From Dehalococcoidia bacterium (lineage in GTDB: Bacteria > Chloroflexota > Dehalococcoidia > DSTF01 > WHTK01): a stretch of DNA of 63,445 bases. The position numbers were made by a program, and so were the translations under genes. Below the pieces are notes generated by a model. The model did no database searches and was not told the DNA's origin. It worked only from the letters and a program-made list of their open reading frames with translations. Below, piece after piece: positions 1 to 8,176 of this stretch. The stretch lies in the NCBI GenBank assembly GCA_009377745.1, contig WHTK01000020.1, positions 1-63,445 of the forward strand, read 5' to 3'. The number at the start of each line of letters is the position of its first letter. Positions within the stretch are counted from its first letter, which is position 1.

Positions 1-1032
1 GCTGGGCTCATCGACGTAGACCGGGGCAAAGCGCCGCTCCAGCGCCGAGTCCTTCTCGATGTACTGGCGGTACTCGTCCAGGGTGGTGGCGCCGATGACG
101 TGGAGCTCGCCCCGGGCGAGGGCCGGCTTCATCATCGTCGAGGCGTCGATCGCCCCCTCGGCGCCGCCGGCCCCGACTACCTGATGCACCTCGTCGATGA
201 AGAGGATGACGTCGCCTTCCGACTGACGGATCTCGCTCATGATCGCCTGGAGCCGCTCCTCGAACTCGCCCCGGAACTTGGAGCCGGCGACCAGCGCGCC
301 CATATCGAGGGCGAGGAGCCGCTTGCCGCGCAGGTTCTCCGGCACGTCATCGGCGACGATCTTCTGGGCCAGGCCCTCGACGATTGCCGTCTTGCCGACA
401 CCGGCCTCGCCGATGATAACCGGGTTGTTCTTGGTGCGCCGGTTGAGGATCTGCATCACCCGCCGCACCTCTTCCTCGCGGCCGATGACCGGGTCCAGCT
501 TGCCCTGGCGCGCCGCCTCCGTCAGGTCGACAGAGTACTTCTCCAGCGACTGGTAGCGGCTCTCGGCGCGGGGGCTATCGACGCGGGCGCTGCCACGGAT
601 CTCCTGCAGGACGCGGTAGATGCGCTCCTTATCCACCTGGTACTCGCGCAGGATGCGGGCGGCCTCGCCCTCGCGCTCGTCGGCGATGGCGATCAGCAGA
701 TGCTCCACGCCGACGAATTCGTCACGCAACCGCTCAGCCTCGGCGTTGGCGGTCTCCAGGACGCGGGCAATGCGGGGCGTCGGTCGCAGGTAGACCTGGT
801 CGAACCCCAGCTTGGGGAATGTGGCCAGGGTGGCGGCGATGCGCTCCCGCAGGCCGGCGATGGAGACGCCGAGCTTCTCGAAGACGCGGCGGGCCAGGCC
901 GTCCGGGAAGTCCACAAGGGCGGCGAAGACGTGCTCCACGTCCCACTCCGAGTGCTTGGCCCTGGTGGCGATCTCCTGGCTGAGGCGGAGGACTTCCTGC
1001 GCCTGCTCTGTGAACCGATCTTGCTTCATCAT
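1..1032 (-). CDS. clpB: ATP-dependent chaperone ClpB/ClpC family, N-terminal part (runs off left edge)
   Basis: Hsp100 AAA+ disaggregase or unfoldase. The 344 visible codons hold the Clp N-terminal repeat domain (about 5-145) and most of the first AAA domain: Walker A GEAGVGKT at 208-215, Walker B ILFIDE at 276-281, and the ALERRF arginine-finger region near 330. The frame is open to base 1, so the C-terminal half and the second AAA domain are outside the window. There are two adjacent ATG codons (1030-1032 and 1027-1029) and only a weak SD. Its place in the hspR/dnaJ cluster favours ClpB over ClpC, but the visible part does not settle this. Confidence 0.9.
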   Translation of the reverse strand, partial: MMKQDRFTEQAQEVLRLSQEIATRAKHSEWDVEHVFAALVDFPDGLARRVFEKLGVSIAGLRERIAATLATFPKLGFDQVYLRPTPRIARVLETANAEAERLRDEFVGVEHLLIAIADEREGEAARILREYQVDKERIYRVLQEIRGSARVDSPRAESRYQSLEKYSVDLTEAARQGKLDPVIGREEEVRRVMQILNRRTKNNPVIIGEAGVGKTAIVEGLAQKIVADDVPENLRGKRLLALDMGALVAGSKFRGEFEERLQAIMSEIRQSEGDVILFIDEVHQVVGAGGAEGAIDASTMMKPALARGELHVIGATTLDEYRQYIEKDSALERRFAPVYVDEPS

Positions 1033-1187
1033 CTTTGGTACCTACCGTTTTCGAGTTTGAACCAGGTGGCGTTTGTTGGGCGTTGCGGCGATTTCGCAGG
1101 CCTAACAGGAGCGCTTCGGTTGGAGGAATAAGGCTGCGGGTTTCATTTCGGGGGCCTCCTTGGTTGAGTCAACGCACCGTCTGGCGC

Positions 1188-1213
1188 TGTAGCGGCGACC
1201 TTCACGGTCGCCA
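1188..1213 (+). repeat. Dispersed GGCGACC palindrome, copy 1
   Basis: TGTAG followed by GGCGACC-ttcac-GGTCGCC stem-loop, in the spacer between clpB and the lipoprotein gene. Other copies: 3545, 4881, 16536, 18858 (inverted) and 29739 (inverted). Confidence 0.75.
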
Positions 1214-1291
1214 GGGTGGGGGAGGGGACGCAACGTTACCCGACCTCTGCCCTGCTTCCGATCAGCCGAAATCCTATCTGTCGTAGCTTTG

Positions 1292-1834
1292 TCATCTCGG
1301 CGCTGAGCCTTTCCAGTCGGCCGTCATTTCGAGGGTGTAGAAGAACTGAGAGCCGGCGGGCGGGTCGGCGCGGCTTATCGACTTCGCGTTGGGCGGCGTC
1401 TCCATGAGCCGCGGCCCCACGCGGCCGATGATCAGCCGGCTGGCGCCGCCGCCCTGCTCCCTGGTGTAGGTGGAGAAGGCGGCGCGCGGCTGCGCTTCGG
1501 TCCAGCCGTTCTCGATCAGCCAGCCGCGATAGTGCAGCGTAATGGCGTCGGCGGCCTGCTCCGGCGGCGTGGCGACGGCGTACTGGCGTACATGGACGGT
1601 GAAGATGTCCACGTATCCGGGCCTGTTGATATCCTCGCCGTCCTGGCTGACTTCCCATTCGCGCACCAGCGTGGCGCCGCTGTAGGCGGGCAGCTGGTTC
1701 AGGAGCGTCGCGTTGGCGCTATCCGACCAGCGAGCGCCGCCGCCCACGGAGGCAACGTTGGAGCCTTCGCCGCAGGCCAGCAGCAGCAGCGCCGTCGCGG
1801 CGAAGGGGATTAGCAGCAGCCTGGTCATGTTCAC
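1292..1834 (-). CDS. Hypothetical lipoprotein
   Basis: A 180-residue protein of unknown function. The N-terminus is a lipoprotein signal: basic start, hydrophobic core, lipobox LLAC with Cys at 21, so it is probably diacylated and membrane-anchored outside the cytoplasm. The mature part has no motif I recognise. It starts 4 nt after the DoxX-like gene and is probably co-transcribed with it. A second ATG two codons in is an alternative start. Confidence 0.75.
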   Translation of the reverse strand: MNMTRLLLIPFAATALLLLACGEGSNVASVGGGARWSDSANATLLNQLPAYSGATLVREWEVSQDGEDINRPGYVDIFTVHVRQYAVATPPEQAADAITLHYRGWLIENGWTEAQPRAAFSTYTREQGGGASRLIIGRVGPRLMETPPNAKSISRADPPAGSQFFYTLEMTADWKGSAPR

Positions 1835-1838
1835 TTCC

Positions 1839-2384
1839 TTACAGCTCCTTGAGGCCCTCGGGACGGGCGCGTTCGCGCTCCCGGACGGTGCTGGCGACGA
1901 CGATGCCGGCGGCGATCAGCACCAGGTTCTTGATCACGAACTCACCCAGCGTCGTCAGCAGGACGGGGTTGCCGTCCTGAAACGACTCGCCGGGGTGGAG
2001 GATGAGGACGAGGAAGGTGCCGGCCATCTGCAGGAAGAAGACGGCGAACACCAGCCGCAGGCCGACGCCGAAGAGCAATCCGAGGCCGATCAGCACCTCG
2101 ACGACGCCGAGCGCCGGCACAAAGACGTCCGCCGGCAGCCAGTAGACCGTCTCGGCGACGAGGTTCGCTACGGGGCTGCGGTCGATGATCTTGAGGACGC
2201 CGAACCAGACGAAGACGGCGGCCAGAGCCCAGCGCAGCAGCCGGATGCCGTGCCTATCGAGGAGGCGGACGATGGCCTGGTCGAGGCCATCGTAGCGGTC
2301 GAGGGCGCGGCGGCCGGGGCCGGTCTGCAGGAAGGGCAGGCGGCGGAGGGTTTTGGGGCTGAGGTCTAAGTTAGGTGGTGTCAT
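1839..2384 (-). CDS. DoxX-like integral membrane protein
   Basis: A 181-residue protein with about four hydrophobic helices after a 40-residue cytosolic N-terminus. The first helix runs through ALAAVFVWFGVLKI. The layout resembles the DoxX/YkgB-like families; the substrate is unknown. It lies 12 nt after the preceding hypothetical gene and 4 nt before the lipoprotein gene on the same strand. Confidence 0.7.
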   Translation of the reverse strand: MTPPNLDLSPKTLRRLPFLQTGPGRRALDRYDGLDQAIVRLLDRHGIRLLRWALAAVFVWFGVLKIIDRSPVANLVAETVYWLPADVFVPALGVVEVLIGLGLLFGVGLRLVFAVFFLQMAGTFLVLILHPGESFQDGNPVLLTTLGEFVIKNLVLIAAGIVVASTVRERERARPEGLKEL

Positions 2385-2396
2385 GACAGTCGTGCA

Positions 2397-2936
2397 TTAG
2401 CCTTGTGAGTTTCCGAGTCGTTCCCATCCCCGGTTCTTATCGAAAGAAAGCTGTATTGCGATTGGGGGATTCGGATTCGCTAATGCCTGATGCGAGGACT
2501 GCAAAGCGGCATAAGCAAGAGACAGCGCCTTGTTAAACTCCTCTTCTGACAGTCCGGATTGGACGACCAACAGAATTTGTTGGCCCAAGTATTCTTCCGA
2601 TTGAATTGCAATAGCGAAAGGGACGTATCCTCGTCGATTCGCCTCAGTTCTTGCTGCTTTGTAAAGCCGATACAATCCCGCTTTTAGACCTCGATAGACA
2701 TCCTTACCCAACTCCGCCAAAAACGTTGCTGTTAATGCACCGAGGACGAAAGTGACCGCAGGATCGGCGAAGAGGCCGCTTGCCATTGGTCCAGCAATAC
2801 GCCTCGAGACATTTACCGAGAAGAAATCCCGACCTAGCTCCTCTACTGCCTCATCAAACTCAGCTAACGCGATCGTGTTTTCAGCGTATGAGAGTGTCAC
2901 ACTCGTGAAGCGCGGATATCGTTGCGGTGACGTCAT
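2397..2936 (-). CDS. Hypothetical protein, AT-rich relative to neighbours
   Basis: A 179-residue protein I do not recognise. A moderately hydrophobic stretch (about 58-75, FVLGALTATFLAEL) could be one membrane helix or a buried helix, followed by a Lys/Arg-rich helix. Base composition is visibly lower in GC than hspR and the DoxX gene on either side. It begins 4 nt after hspR, so it reads as an inserted member of the heat-shock transcript. Function unknown. Confidence 0.65.
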   Translation of the reverse strand: MTSPQRYPRFTSVTLSYAENTIALAEFDEAVEELGRDFFSVNVSRRIAGPMASGLFADPAVTFVLGALTATFLAELGKDVYRGLKAGLYRLYKAARTEANRRGYVPFAIAIQSEEYLGQQILLVVQSGLSEEEFNKALSLAYAALQSSHQALANPNPPIAIQLSFDKNRGWERLGNSQG

Positions 2937-2940
2937 CTCT

Positions 2941-3285
2941 TTACACTTCCCTCGGCGCGGGGAGGCGATGGTCGCGCAGGCGTTGGATTTCGCGGCGTAG
3001 GGCTTCGTTTTCGGCCTCCAGGGCGCGCAGGCGGGATGACATGTCGATGATCACTTCGGCGCCGGCCAGGTTGACGCCGAGGTCGTCTATGAGGCGCTGG
3101 ACCTGGCGGATGCGCTCGAGGTCGGCGCGGGAGTAGAGGCGGATGCGGCCTCGCGACCGGGAGGGCGTGAGCAGGCCGGCGCGCTCGTAGTAGCGCAGCG
3201 TCTGCGCGTGCACTCCGAGCATGCGGGCGGCGACGCTAATAATGAAGGCGGGTTCTTCGTGGTCGGCGTTACGGTTTTCGTTCAT
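2941..3285 (-). CDS. hspR: Heat-shock repressor HspR, MerR family
   Basis: A 114-residue MerR-type regulator. The winged helix-turn-helix (about 14-80) contains SVAARMLGVHAQTLRYYE, the signature of HspR, followed by a coiled-coil tail (RALEAENEALRREIQRL). HspR characteristically represses dnaK/dnaJ/clpB-type genes at HAIR inverted repeats. Here it sits between htrA and clpB, downstream of dnaJ, and a HAIR-like repeat lies upstream of dnaJ at 5894-5912. Autorepression through that site is likely but inferred. Confidence 0.88.
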   Translation of the reverse strand: MNENRNADHEEPAFIISVAARMLGVHAQTLRYYERAGLLTPSRSRGRIRLYSRADLERIRQVQRLIDDLGVNLAGAEVIIDMSSRLRALEAENEALRREIQRLRDHRLPAPREV

Positions 3286-3678
3286 GTTTAAGTCCTGTCT
3301 GGAGCGGATGGGGCAATCGGCTCCGCGTCCTGCGCCCCGACGCGTCGGGGCTTGTGCGCTCCGCCTTTAAGTAAGTAAAGAGATTTAGATCTGAGGGGAC
3401 ACCCCTCAGACTCCCCGGCGTGGCCTGCGGCCCCTGCACCCCGCTCTTAGGCATCAGTGACAGTGCTTGGTCATTGGCGCGAGGACTCGTCATGCCTCGG
3501 GGTTCAGCCCGAGGTATAGCCAATTCCCAGGGCACGATGCCACCTGTAGCGGCGACCTTTACGGTCGCCAGGGGGGTGGTGGGGCCGGCGCCGCGTAATC
3601 GAGCCAGACCCGTCATCGGCCGGAAGCCTCGGGGTTCGGCCCGAGGTACGGAGACCGCCAACGCGATTCGAGTCGTCA
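3286..3678. repeat. Gene-free spacer built of repeats
   Basis: No gene is visible between hspR and htrA. The spacer holds an element at about 3316-3440 that recurs at 4715-4830 (shared CTTGTGCGCTCCGCCTTT and GAGGGGACACCCCTCA), two GGTTCAGCCCGAGG-type palindromes (3491-3517, 3626-3649), and copy 2 of the GGCGACC palindrome (3545-3570). Confidence 0.7.
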
Positions 3679-4689
3679 TTACTGGCCTCCGATCACGATG
3701 TGGGTCTTGCGCAGGGTGCCGCCGCGCAGGAAGGCGAGCTCGATGCCGCGGCCGGGCTCCAGGGCGTCTATGCGCTGCTTGAGGGTCTCGGCGCTGGTGA
3801 TCTGGGCTTCGCCGAGGCGGATCAGGATGTCGAGCGGGCGCAGGCTGGCGCGCTCGGCGGCTGAGCCGGGAGTGACTTCGACCAGCAGGATGCCCCTGGG
3901 CTCGGCGAGGCCGTAGCGCTGGGCGAGCTCGGGCTCGATGGCCGTGGGCATGCCGCTGATGCCGAAGCGCTGGGGGCCGGCGGCGCGGCGGCGTTCCTGG
4001 TCGCGGGCGATGGCGCCCAGGACGGTCGCGGTCGGCACCGCGAAGCCGACGCCGCGGGCGTAGGGCATGACGGCGGTGGTGATGCCGACGACCCGGCCGC
4101 GGGCATCGACCAGGGGGCCGCCGGAGTTGCCGGGATTGATCGGCGTGTCGGTCTGGATCAGGTCGGTGAGCTGCTCAGCGGGCCCGGTAGGCAAGGACCG
4201 GCCGAGGGCGCTGACGACGCCGGCCGTGACCGTCCAGCTCAGGCCGAAGGGGTTGCCGATAGCGACGACGAGCTGGCCGACCTTTACCGGCGTCGAGACC
4301 AGCTTGGCGACCGGGAAGGAGCCCTGGGGCACAACGCGCAGGACGGCGACATCGACGCTGGGGTCGGCGAACTCGACGACGGCGGGCAGACGGCGGCCAT
4401 CGCTAAGGACGACAGAGATAGCGTCGGGGCGCGGCGCGGCCTGGACGACGTGGGCGTTGGAGATCACGCGGCCATGGGAGTCGAAGATGACACCGGAGCC
4501 GGCGGCCTGGTAAGGGGCCTGGCCCCGCGGCGGCGGCTGAGGCCGCCGGCCACGGCCACGACGGGGCTGCTGCGGCTGGGCGGGGCCGGCGATCTCGACT
4601 TTGACGACGGCGGGTCCGGCGCGTTCGGCGGCGCCGGAGACGGCGGCAGAGTAGGCGTCCATGGCGTTGGCTTCGATCTGGTTAGTCAT
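3679..4689 (-). CDS. HtrA/Deg-family trypsin-like serine protease with PDZ domain, no export signal
   Basis: A 336-residue protease of the S1C family. The triad is visible: His80 (SNAHVV), Asp113 (SVDVAVL) and Ser189 (GNSGGPL). A PDZ domain occupies about 245-330. The N-terminus lacks a signal peptide or membrane helix and instead has a Pro/Arg/Gln-rich linker (about 37-58). A cytosolic location is therefore implied, unlike most DegP proteins. It sits between dnaJ and hspR, which suggests a heat-shock quality-control role. An in-frame ATG at codon 10 is an alternative start. Confidence 0.88.
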   Translation of the reverse strand: MTNQIEANAMDAYSAAVSGAAERAGPAVVKVEIAGPAQPQQPRRGRGRRPQPPPRGQAPYQAAGSGVIFDSHGRVISNAHVVQAAPRPDAISVVLSDGRRLPAVVEFADPSVDVAVLRVVPQGSFPVAKLVSTPVKVGQLVVAIGNPFGLSWTVTAGVVSALGRSLPTGPAEQLTDLIQTDTPINPGNSGGPLVDARGRVVGITTAVMPYARGVGFAVPTATVLGAIARDQERRRAAGPQRFGISGMPTAIEPELAQRYGLAEPRGILLVEVTPGSAAERASLRPLDILIRLGEAQITSAETLKQRIDALEPGRGIELAFLRGGTLRKTHIVIGGQ

Positions 4690-4714
4690 GTTGAGTAGCT
4701 TCCCGTATTAAGTA

Positions 4715-4830
4715 CCGTCGGCTTCGCGTCCTGCGCCCTAGCGGGCTTGTGCGCTCCGCCTTTTAATAAAGGAGGAAATGAGGGGACACCCCTCATGCTC
4801 CCCGGCCGCGGCTTGCAGCCTCTGCACTGG
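4715..4830. repeat. Second copy of the 3316-3440 intergenic element
   Basis: Shares the blocks CGGCTTCGCGTCCTGCGCCC, CTTGTGCGCTCCGCCTTT and GAGGGGACACCCCTCA with 3316-3440, in the same orientation. Both copies lie just upstream of a heat-shock gene start: the copy at 3316 precedes hspR, this one precedes htrA. No coding potential is evident. Confidence 0.7.
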
Positions 4831-4880
4831 TGCTCTTCGTCTCCTTCCGTTGGCTTAATGCTTACCCATTGTCTAGGCGT

Positions 4881-4905
4881 TGTAGCGGCGACCTTCAGGT
4901 CGCCA
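4881..4905 (+). repeat. Dispersed GGCGACC palindrome, copy 3
   Basis: TGTAGCGGCGACCTTCAGGTCGCCA, 15 nt beyond the dnaJ stop codon. Confidence 0.75.
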
Positions 4906-4920
4906 GGGGTGGGGCGTCGC

Positions 4921-5838
4921 TTAGATGCCGGACTCCTTGAGCTGCTCGAAGAGGTGACGCTCTTCGTCGGTCAGCTCTGTCGGGAGCTTGACGCGGACAC
5001 GGGCGAAGAGGTCGCCGCGGGTGTCGGAGGCGCCGAGACGCGGCATGCCGAGCTTGCCGAGCCGGAAAGTCTGGCCGCTCTGGGTCAGCGGCGGCAGCTT
5101 GAGCGCCACCTTGCGGTCGATGCCCTGGACTTCGACTTCGCCGCCGAGGACGGCCGTGGTCAGGGGCGTTTCGACCTCGGTGTGCAGGTCGTCGGCCTTG
5201 CGCTCGAAGCGGTCATGCGGCCGGACATTGATGACGAGGTAGAGGTCGCCGCGACGGCCATCGAAGCCGGCCCGTCCTTCGCCGGCGATGCGGACGCGGG
5301 AACCGGTATCGACGCCGGCCGGGATTTTGACTTCGAGGCGGCGCTGGTCGCCGTGGTCACCCTCGACTAGGAGGGTGCGGGTGGCGCCGGCCGCGGCCTC
5401 TTCCAGCGTGACCTCGACGGGCTGCTCGGTGTGGACCGGGCGTGTCTGCTGGCGGGTGCGAGTCGCCCCGCCGCGACGGCCGCCGAAGATGCCGCCGAGG
5501 ATGTCACCGAAGTCGACATCTTCGGCGTACTCGACGCGAGGCCCGCCGCCGGTCGAGTAGTAGAAGGCGTTGCCGCCGCGGCCACGCTGGGCCTGGGCGC
5601 GCTCGATCTCGTCGGCGTGCTCCCAGTTGTCGCCATGGCGATCGTACTTTTGGCGCTTGTCGGCGTCGGAGAGGACGTCATAGGCGGCGTTGATCTCCTT
5701 GAAGCGGGCTTCGGCGGCCTTGTCGTTAGGGTTGACGTCCGGGTGATGCTTGCGGGCCAGCTTACGGTAGGCCGAGCGGATTTCCTTCTCGGAGGAACCG
5801 CGCTTGACGCCCAGAATTTCGTAGAAGTCCTTCGCCAT
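4921..5838 (-). CDS. DnaJ/CbpA-type co-chaperone (type II J protein)
   Basis: A 305-residue Hsp40. The J domain (4-68) has HPD at 32-34. A Gly/Phe-rich linker (about 95-130, [14 protein letters not shown]) leads into the two C-terminal beta domains. The zinc-finger CxxCxGxG repeats are absent, so it is CbpA-like rather than canonical DnaJ. I take the ATG at 5838 because [11 protein letters not shown] is the usual family start; an in-frame ATG six codons upstream is possible. It is the first gene of the minus-strand heat-shock run. No dnaK or grpE is in the window. Confidence 0.9.
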   Translation of the reverse strand: MAKDFYEILGVKRGSSEKEIRSAYRKLARKHHPDVNPNDKAAEARFKEINAAYDVLSDADKRQKYDRHGDNWEHADEIERAQAQRGRGGNAFYYSTGGGPRVEYAEDVDFGDILGGIFGGRRGGATRTRQQTRPVHTEQPVEVTLEEAAAGATRTLLVEGDHGDQRRLEVKIPAGVDTGSRVRIAGEGRAGFDGRRGDLYLVINVRPHDRFERKADDLHTEVETPLTTAVLGGEVEVQGIDRKVALKLPPLTQSGQTFRLGKLGMPRLGASDTRGDLFARVRVKLPTELTDEERHLFEQLKESGI

Positions 5839-5883
5839 TTGAGTTAAGTCTAGCATCGCGCGGCGAGATGGTCAAACAGTCAT

Positions 5884-5912
5884 ATCAGAATACTTGATAA
5901 ATATCTTATCAA
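5884..5912 (-). promoter_or_regulatory. dnaJ promoter overlapping a HAIR-like operator
   Basis: On the minus strand a -35 TTGATA (5907-5912) and a -10 TCTGAT (5884-5889) are separated by 17 nt, about 45 nt upstream of the dnaJ start. The -35 lies inside the inverted repeat at 5894-5912, a good position for repression by HspR. Read by eye, not tested. Confidence 0.55.
5894..5912. promoter_or_regulatory. HAIR-like inverted repeat, candidate HspR operator
   Basis: TTGATAA-N5-TTATCAA is a perfect 7-bp inverted repeat. It keeps the TTGA-N11-TCAA spacing of the HspR consensus CTTGAGT-N7-ACTCAAG. Additional TTGAGT half-sites are at 5839-5844 and 5961-5966. It lies between the dnaJ start and the hsp20-like start facing the other way. 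Confidence 0.55.
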
Positions 5913-5929
5913 AGATACGCATGAAACTC

Positions 5930-6100
5930 TTGACAAGGACCAAAAACCAATTTTAGCACTTTGAGTGAAAACGGCGCCTGAAGCCGCGAAATATTTACCC
6001 AGGAGGAGTTGCAAACATGACCAGTATCGTTAGTTGGGACCCGTTTGCGGACATGCGGCCTCGGCAGATCAAGGTGGACGCCGGGGACGGCGGAGCGTAG
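5930..6100 (+). pseudogene. Remnant of a small heat-shock protein (Hsp20) gene
   Basis: A TTGACA box at 5930-5935 is followed by a strong SD (AGGAGGAG, 6001-6008) and an ATG at 6017. The 27-codon ORF begins MTSIVSWDPFADM, which matches the usual Hsp20 opening (x-x-L-V-x-W-D-P-F-x-E-M). It then diverges and stops at a TAG inside the palindrome at 6096-6125. The alpha-crystallin domain is missing, so this looks like a 5' stump cut off by the repeat. A leader peptide is the alternative. The -10 box is weak. Confidence 0.5.
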
Positions 6101-6125
6101 GGGCGCAGCATGCTGCGCCCCTACG
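6096..6125. repeat. 30-bp perfect palindrome, copy 1
   Basis: GTAGGGGCGCAGCA directly followed by its reverse complement, plus one more pair outside (C6096/G6125). The same 28-bp core recurs at 42805-42832. It supplies the stop codon of the Hsp20-like stump. Confidence 0.85.
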
Positions 6126-6159
6126 GATGCGGCGCGAGAATTGGATAGCGAAGGAATAG

Positions 6160-6194
6160 AAAACGGGACAACCCATCAAGGGCTGCCCCGTTTT
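6160..6194 (-). terminator. Rho-independent terminator, usable on both strands
   Basis: AAAACGGG(a)CA(a)CCC-atcaa-GGG(c)TG(c)CCCGTTTT: a long stem with two mismatches and A/T runs on both sides. It lies 20 nt beyond the stop of the minus-strand zinc ribbon gene. Confidence 0.75.
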
Positions 6195-6213
6195 AGTTTG
6201 AAGGCGAGCCTGG

Positions 6214-6429
6214 TTAGAGGCGGAGCTTGCCGTGGGAGGGCTGGCGGCGGCGCTGGCGGCCGCGGCCCTCCTCGTCTTCAAGCATGAGGTCGATGGCGGG
6301 CGAGGAGACGGCTTCGCGGACGTAGCCGCAGCAGATGCAGGTGGAGTAGGAGCCGTACCAATCGCGCTCGATGATCATGGAGCCGTTGCAGCGGGGGCAG
6401 ACTTTCGGCAGCGTAGCTTGCATTTCCAT
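6214..6429 (-). CDS. Small zinc ribbon protein
   Basis: About 71 residues with two Cys pairs, CPRC and CICC, 18 residues apart, forming a likely zinc ribbon (CPRCNGSMIIERDWYG and onward). The C-terminus is very basic (GRQRRRQPSHGK) and could contact nucleic acid. I use the first ATG of the pair at 6429 and 6423; an in-frame ATG at 6483 would add 18 residues without a better SD. A terminator follows the stop. Function unknown. Confidence 0.6.
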   Translation of the reverse strand: MEMQATLPKVCPRCNGSMIIERDWYGSYSTCICCGYVREAVSSPAIDLMLEDEEGRGRQRRRQPSHGKLRL

Positions 6430-6483
6430 ATATTCCCAAACCCTCGGCAAATTCCGTATCAGATTGTGAAAGCAGTAACACAT

Positions 6484-6790
6484 TACTAAAGCGTGCCAAT
6501 GCTGTCAATGTTTGTGAAGCGAAAATGTATCCAATTCCTTTTGATGAAGGCATTGGAGTGTCCTATCCCTGGCGCTCGTAGTGCCGTGTGCGTCTGGTGG
6601 GAGAGGGTAGGCGATGACAGAAGATCAAAGGTTGCTTCGCCTCGGCTGAGGCCGATGGCTCGCAATGGGCATGGCGTCCTTGGGGAGATGGTAGACGGTG
6701 ATGGAAGATCAAGGGTTGCCACGCCCTTCGACCCGGCTCAGGCTGCACCTCGCTGTCACGATGGCTCGCAACGACATGTGCGCCGTCCAC
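6484..6790. repeat. Gene-free region with GATGGCTCGCAATG-type repeats
   Basis: No gene is supported. About 6616-6662 and 6700-6775 carry AGATCAAAGGTTGC...GATGGCTCGCAATG sequences. These are the reverse complement of the four-copy tandem repeat at 38437-38830. Confidence 0.65.
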
Positions 6791-7453
6791 CTACGGGCGT
6801 TTGCGGGCCAGCCAGACCATCTCCGTAGAGGTGTCATCGAAGGGGCGGCGGTCGAACCAGCCGTGGAGGGCCTCGACATCGAAGCCGGCGAGGTCGAGCA
6901 GGTGCTGCATCTCGTCTTGAGTAACGTGACGGAGTCGCATGCGACGCTCTACGCGCGAAATGAAGCTGCGCCGGTCGATGTCCTGGTGGGCGAGCTCGAG
7001 CAGCCGGGGATCGGGCACGAAGAAGTTGAGGGCAAGACGCCCGTCGGCTAGGAGATGGGTGTGGACGTGGCCCAGACAGGACAGCTGATCTTCCGGCGTC
7101 AATAAATGTAGGAAGGACCGAAAGGGGATGATCGCGAGGCCGAACTGACGGCCCAGATCGAAGTCGCGCATGTCGGCTTGAACCCAGCGGGGGTTGTCAG
7201 AGTTGGGCGCCTTGCGCCTGGCGATTTCGAGCATGGCAGGTGAGCCATCGAGGCCGACGACCTCGGCACCCGCCTCGGCGATGGGGATGGTTACGCGGCC
7301 GGTCCCGCAGCCGAGCTCGAGGACGGATTGGCCGGCGGCGTGGGCTTCGAGGGCGAGATCGACGTAGAAGGGGACGTCGTCCACGGGCAGCTCTGGCGAG
7401 GCGTCGTAGGCAGCAGCAACACGAGGGTCGAAGTAGTAGTTGTCTTGGTTCAT
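6791..7453 (-). CDS. Class I SAM-dependent methyltransferase
   Basis: A 220-residue methyltransferase. Motif I ELGCGTGR is at 46-53, with an acidic residue closing the second strand (VVGLDGS). The substrate is not evident; small-molecule or antibiotic-type methylation would fit its partner. Its start overlaps the stop of the upstream acetyltransferase gene by 4 nt (ATGA), so the two are translationally coupled. Both lie behind the attenuator at 8014-8205. Confidence 0.85.
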   Translation of the reverse strand: MNQDNYYFDPRVAAAYDASPELPVDDVPFYVDLALEAHAAGQSVLELGCGTGRVTIPIAEAGAEVVGLDGSPAMLEIARRKAPNSDNPRWVQADMRDFDLGRQFGLAIIPFRSFLHLLTPEDQLSCLGHVHTHLLADGRLALNFFVPDPRLLELAHQDIDRRSFISRVERRMRLRHVTQDEMQHLLDLAGFDVEALHGWFDRRPFDDTSTEMVWLARKRP

Positions 7454-7989
7454 GGAGCGCGGAATTCTGAGGCGAGAATGCCCATCACGAGCGTGTCGTA
7501 GTAGGCGCCATCTTTGTAGCGGTCCTGCCGGAGCCGACCCTCCTCAACGAAGCCACACTTAAGGTAGCAGGCGATGGCGCGGGCGTTGTCGTCATGCACC
7601 TGGAGTTCGATGCGGTTAAGGTTGATCTCGTCGAAGGCGAAGCGCAGCAGCGTCCGGATGGCATCGGTACCGTAGCCCAGACCCCAGCAGTCCTGCTCGC
7701 CGATCATGATGCCGAGCTCTGCCTTGCGGTCTTCCGGAGACACCTTGTGCAAGCCAATGCCGCCGATATGGCGCGAGCCGGCAAGGGTGTCGATAGATAG
7801 CGAGATCTCAGGCGGATGAGTGCGGAGGACGGCGGCCGTGAGCCACGCCTCCTCCTGCTCGCGCGAAAAGGGGTAGCGCGTCTGGCCACCGAGGAAGCGA
7901 GTTACTTCCGGGTCGTTGATCCAGCGCAGGCTGTTGTCGAGGTCTGTCATTGCGCGTGCTCGAAGCCTCACTAGTTTGCCGGTTAGCAT
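7450..7989 (-). CDS. GNAT N-acetyltransferase, RimJ/RimL type
   Basis: A 179-residue GNAT protein. The acetyl-CoA loop WGLGYGTDAI is near 103-112, and the C-terminal LNRIELQVHDDNARAIACYLKCGF block is typical of RimJ/RimL-like and antibiotic-modifying members. The SD GGAGGAG is placed well before the ATG at 7989. The gene is the first full gene of a two-gene operon with the methyltransferase. It is preceded by a leader ORF and terminator, which suggests inducible expression. Confidence 0.85.
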   Translation of the reverse strand: MLTGKLVRLRARAMTDLDNSLRWINDPEVTRFLGGQTRYPFSREQEEAWLTAAVLRTHPPEISLSIDTLAGSRHIGGIGLHKVSPEDRKAELGIMIGEQDCWGLGYGTDAIRTLLRFAFDEINLNRIELQVHDDNARAIACYLKCGFVEEGRLRQDRYKDGAYYDTLVMGILASEFRAP

Positions 7990-8013
7990 GTCTCCTCCTC
8001 ATTAGAAATGAAA

Positions 8014-8038
8014 AGGCCCTTCGATTTTAGAAGGGCCT
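8014..8038 (-). terminator. Attenuator terminator upstream of the GNAT gene
   Basis: On the minus strand AGGCCCTTC-taaaatc-GAAGGGCCT is followed by TTTCATTT. It begins 26 nt after the leader ORF stop and ends 24 nt before the GNAT start. Its 5' side (GCAGGCCC, window 8033-8040) is perfectly complementary to GGGCCTGC inside the leader ORF (window 8081-8088), an alternative antiterminator pairing. Confidence 0.75.
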
Positions 8039-8064
8039 GCTGGTTGCGGACGTAGCTGGAAGAG

Positions 8065-8166
8065 CTAATCGAAAGGCGGTGCAGGCCCGGCAGGCTTACG
8101 ATCGCACGGACATACGGTCTCGGATTGGCGTCCGGCGGCGGCGTAAGAGGGTTGCATCGCGGTCAT
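8065..8166 (-). CDS. Leader peptide (33 codons) of the GNAT/methyltransferase operon
   Basis: The ATG at 8166 lies only about 4 nt from the transcription start predicted from the promoter at 8177-8205, so the ORF would be nearly leaderless. The peptide starts MTAMQPSYAAAGR and ends with CPCDRKPAGPAPPFD. The 3' part of the ORF contains the antiterminator segment. I infer that ribosome position here decides whether the terminator at 8014-8038 forms. No homology is claimed. Confidence 0.5.
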   Translation of the reverse strand: MTAMQPSYAAAGRQSETVCPCDRKPAGPAPPFD

Positions 8167-8176
8167 GTTGGCGCGG

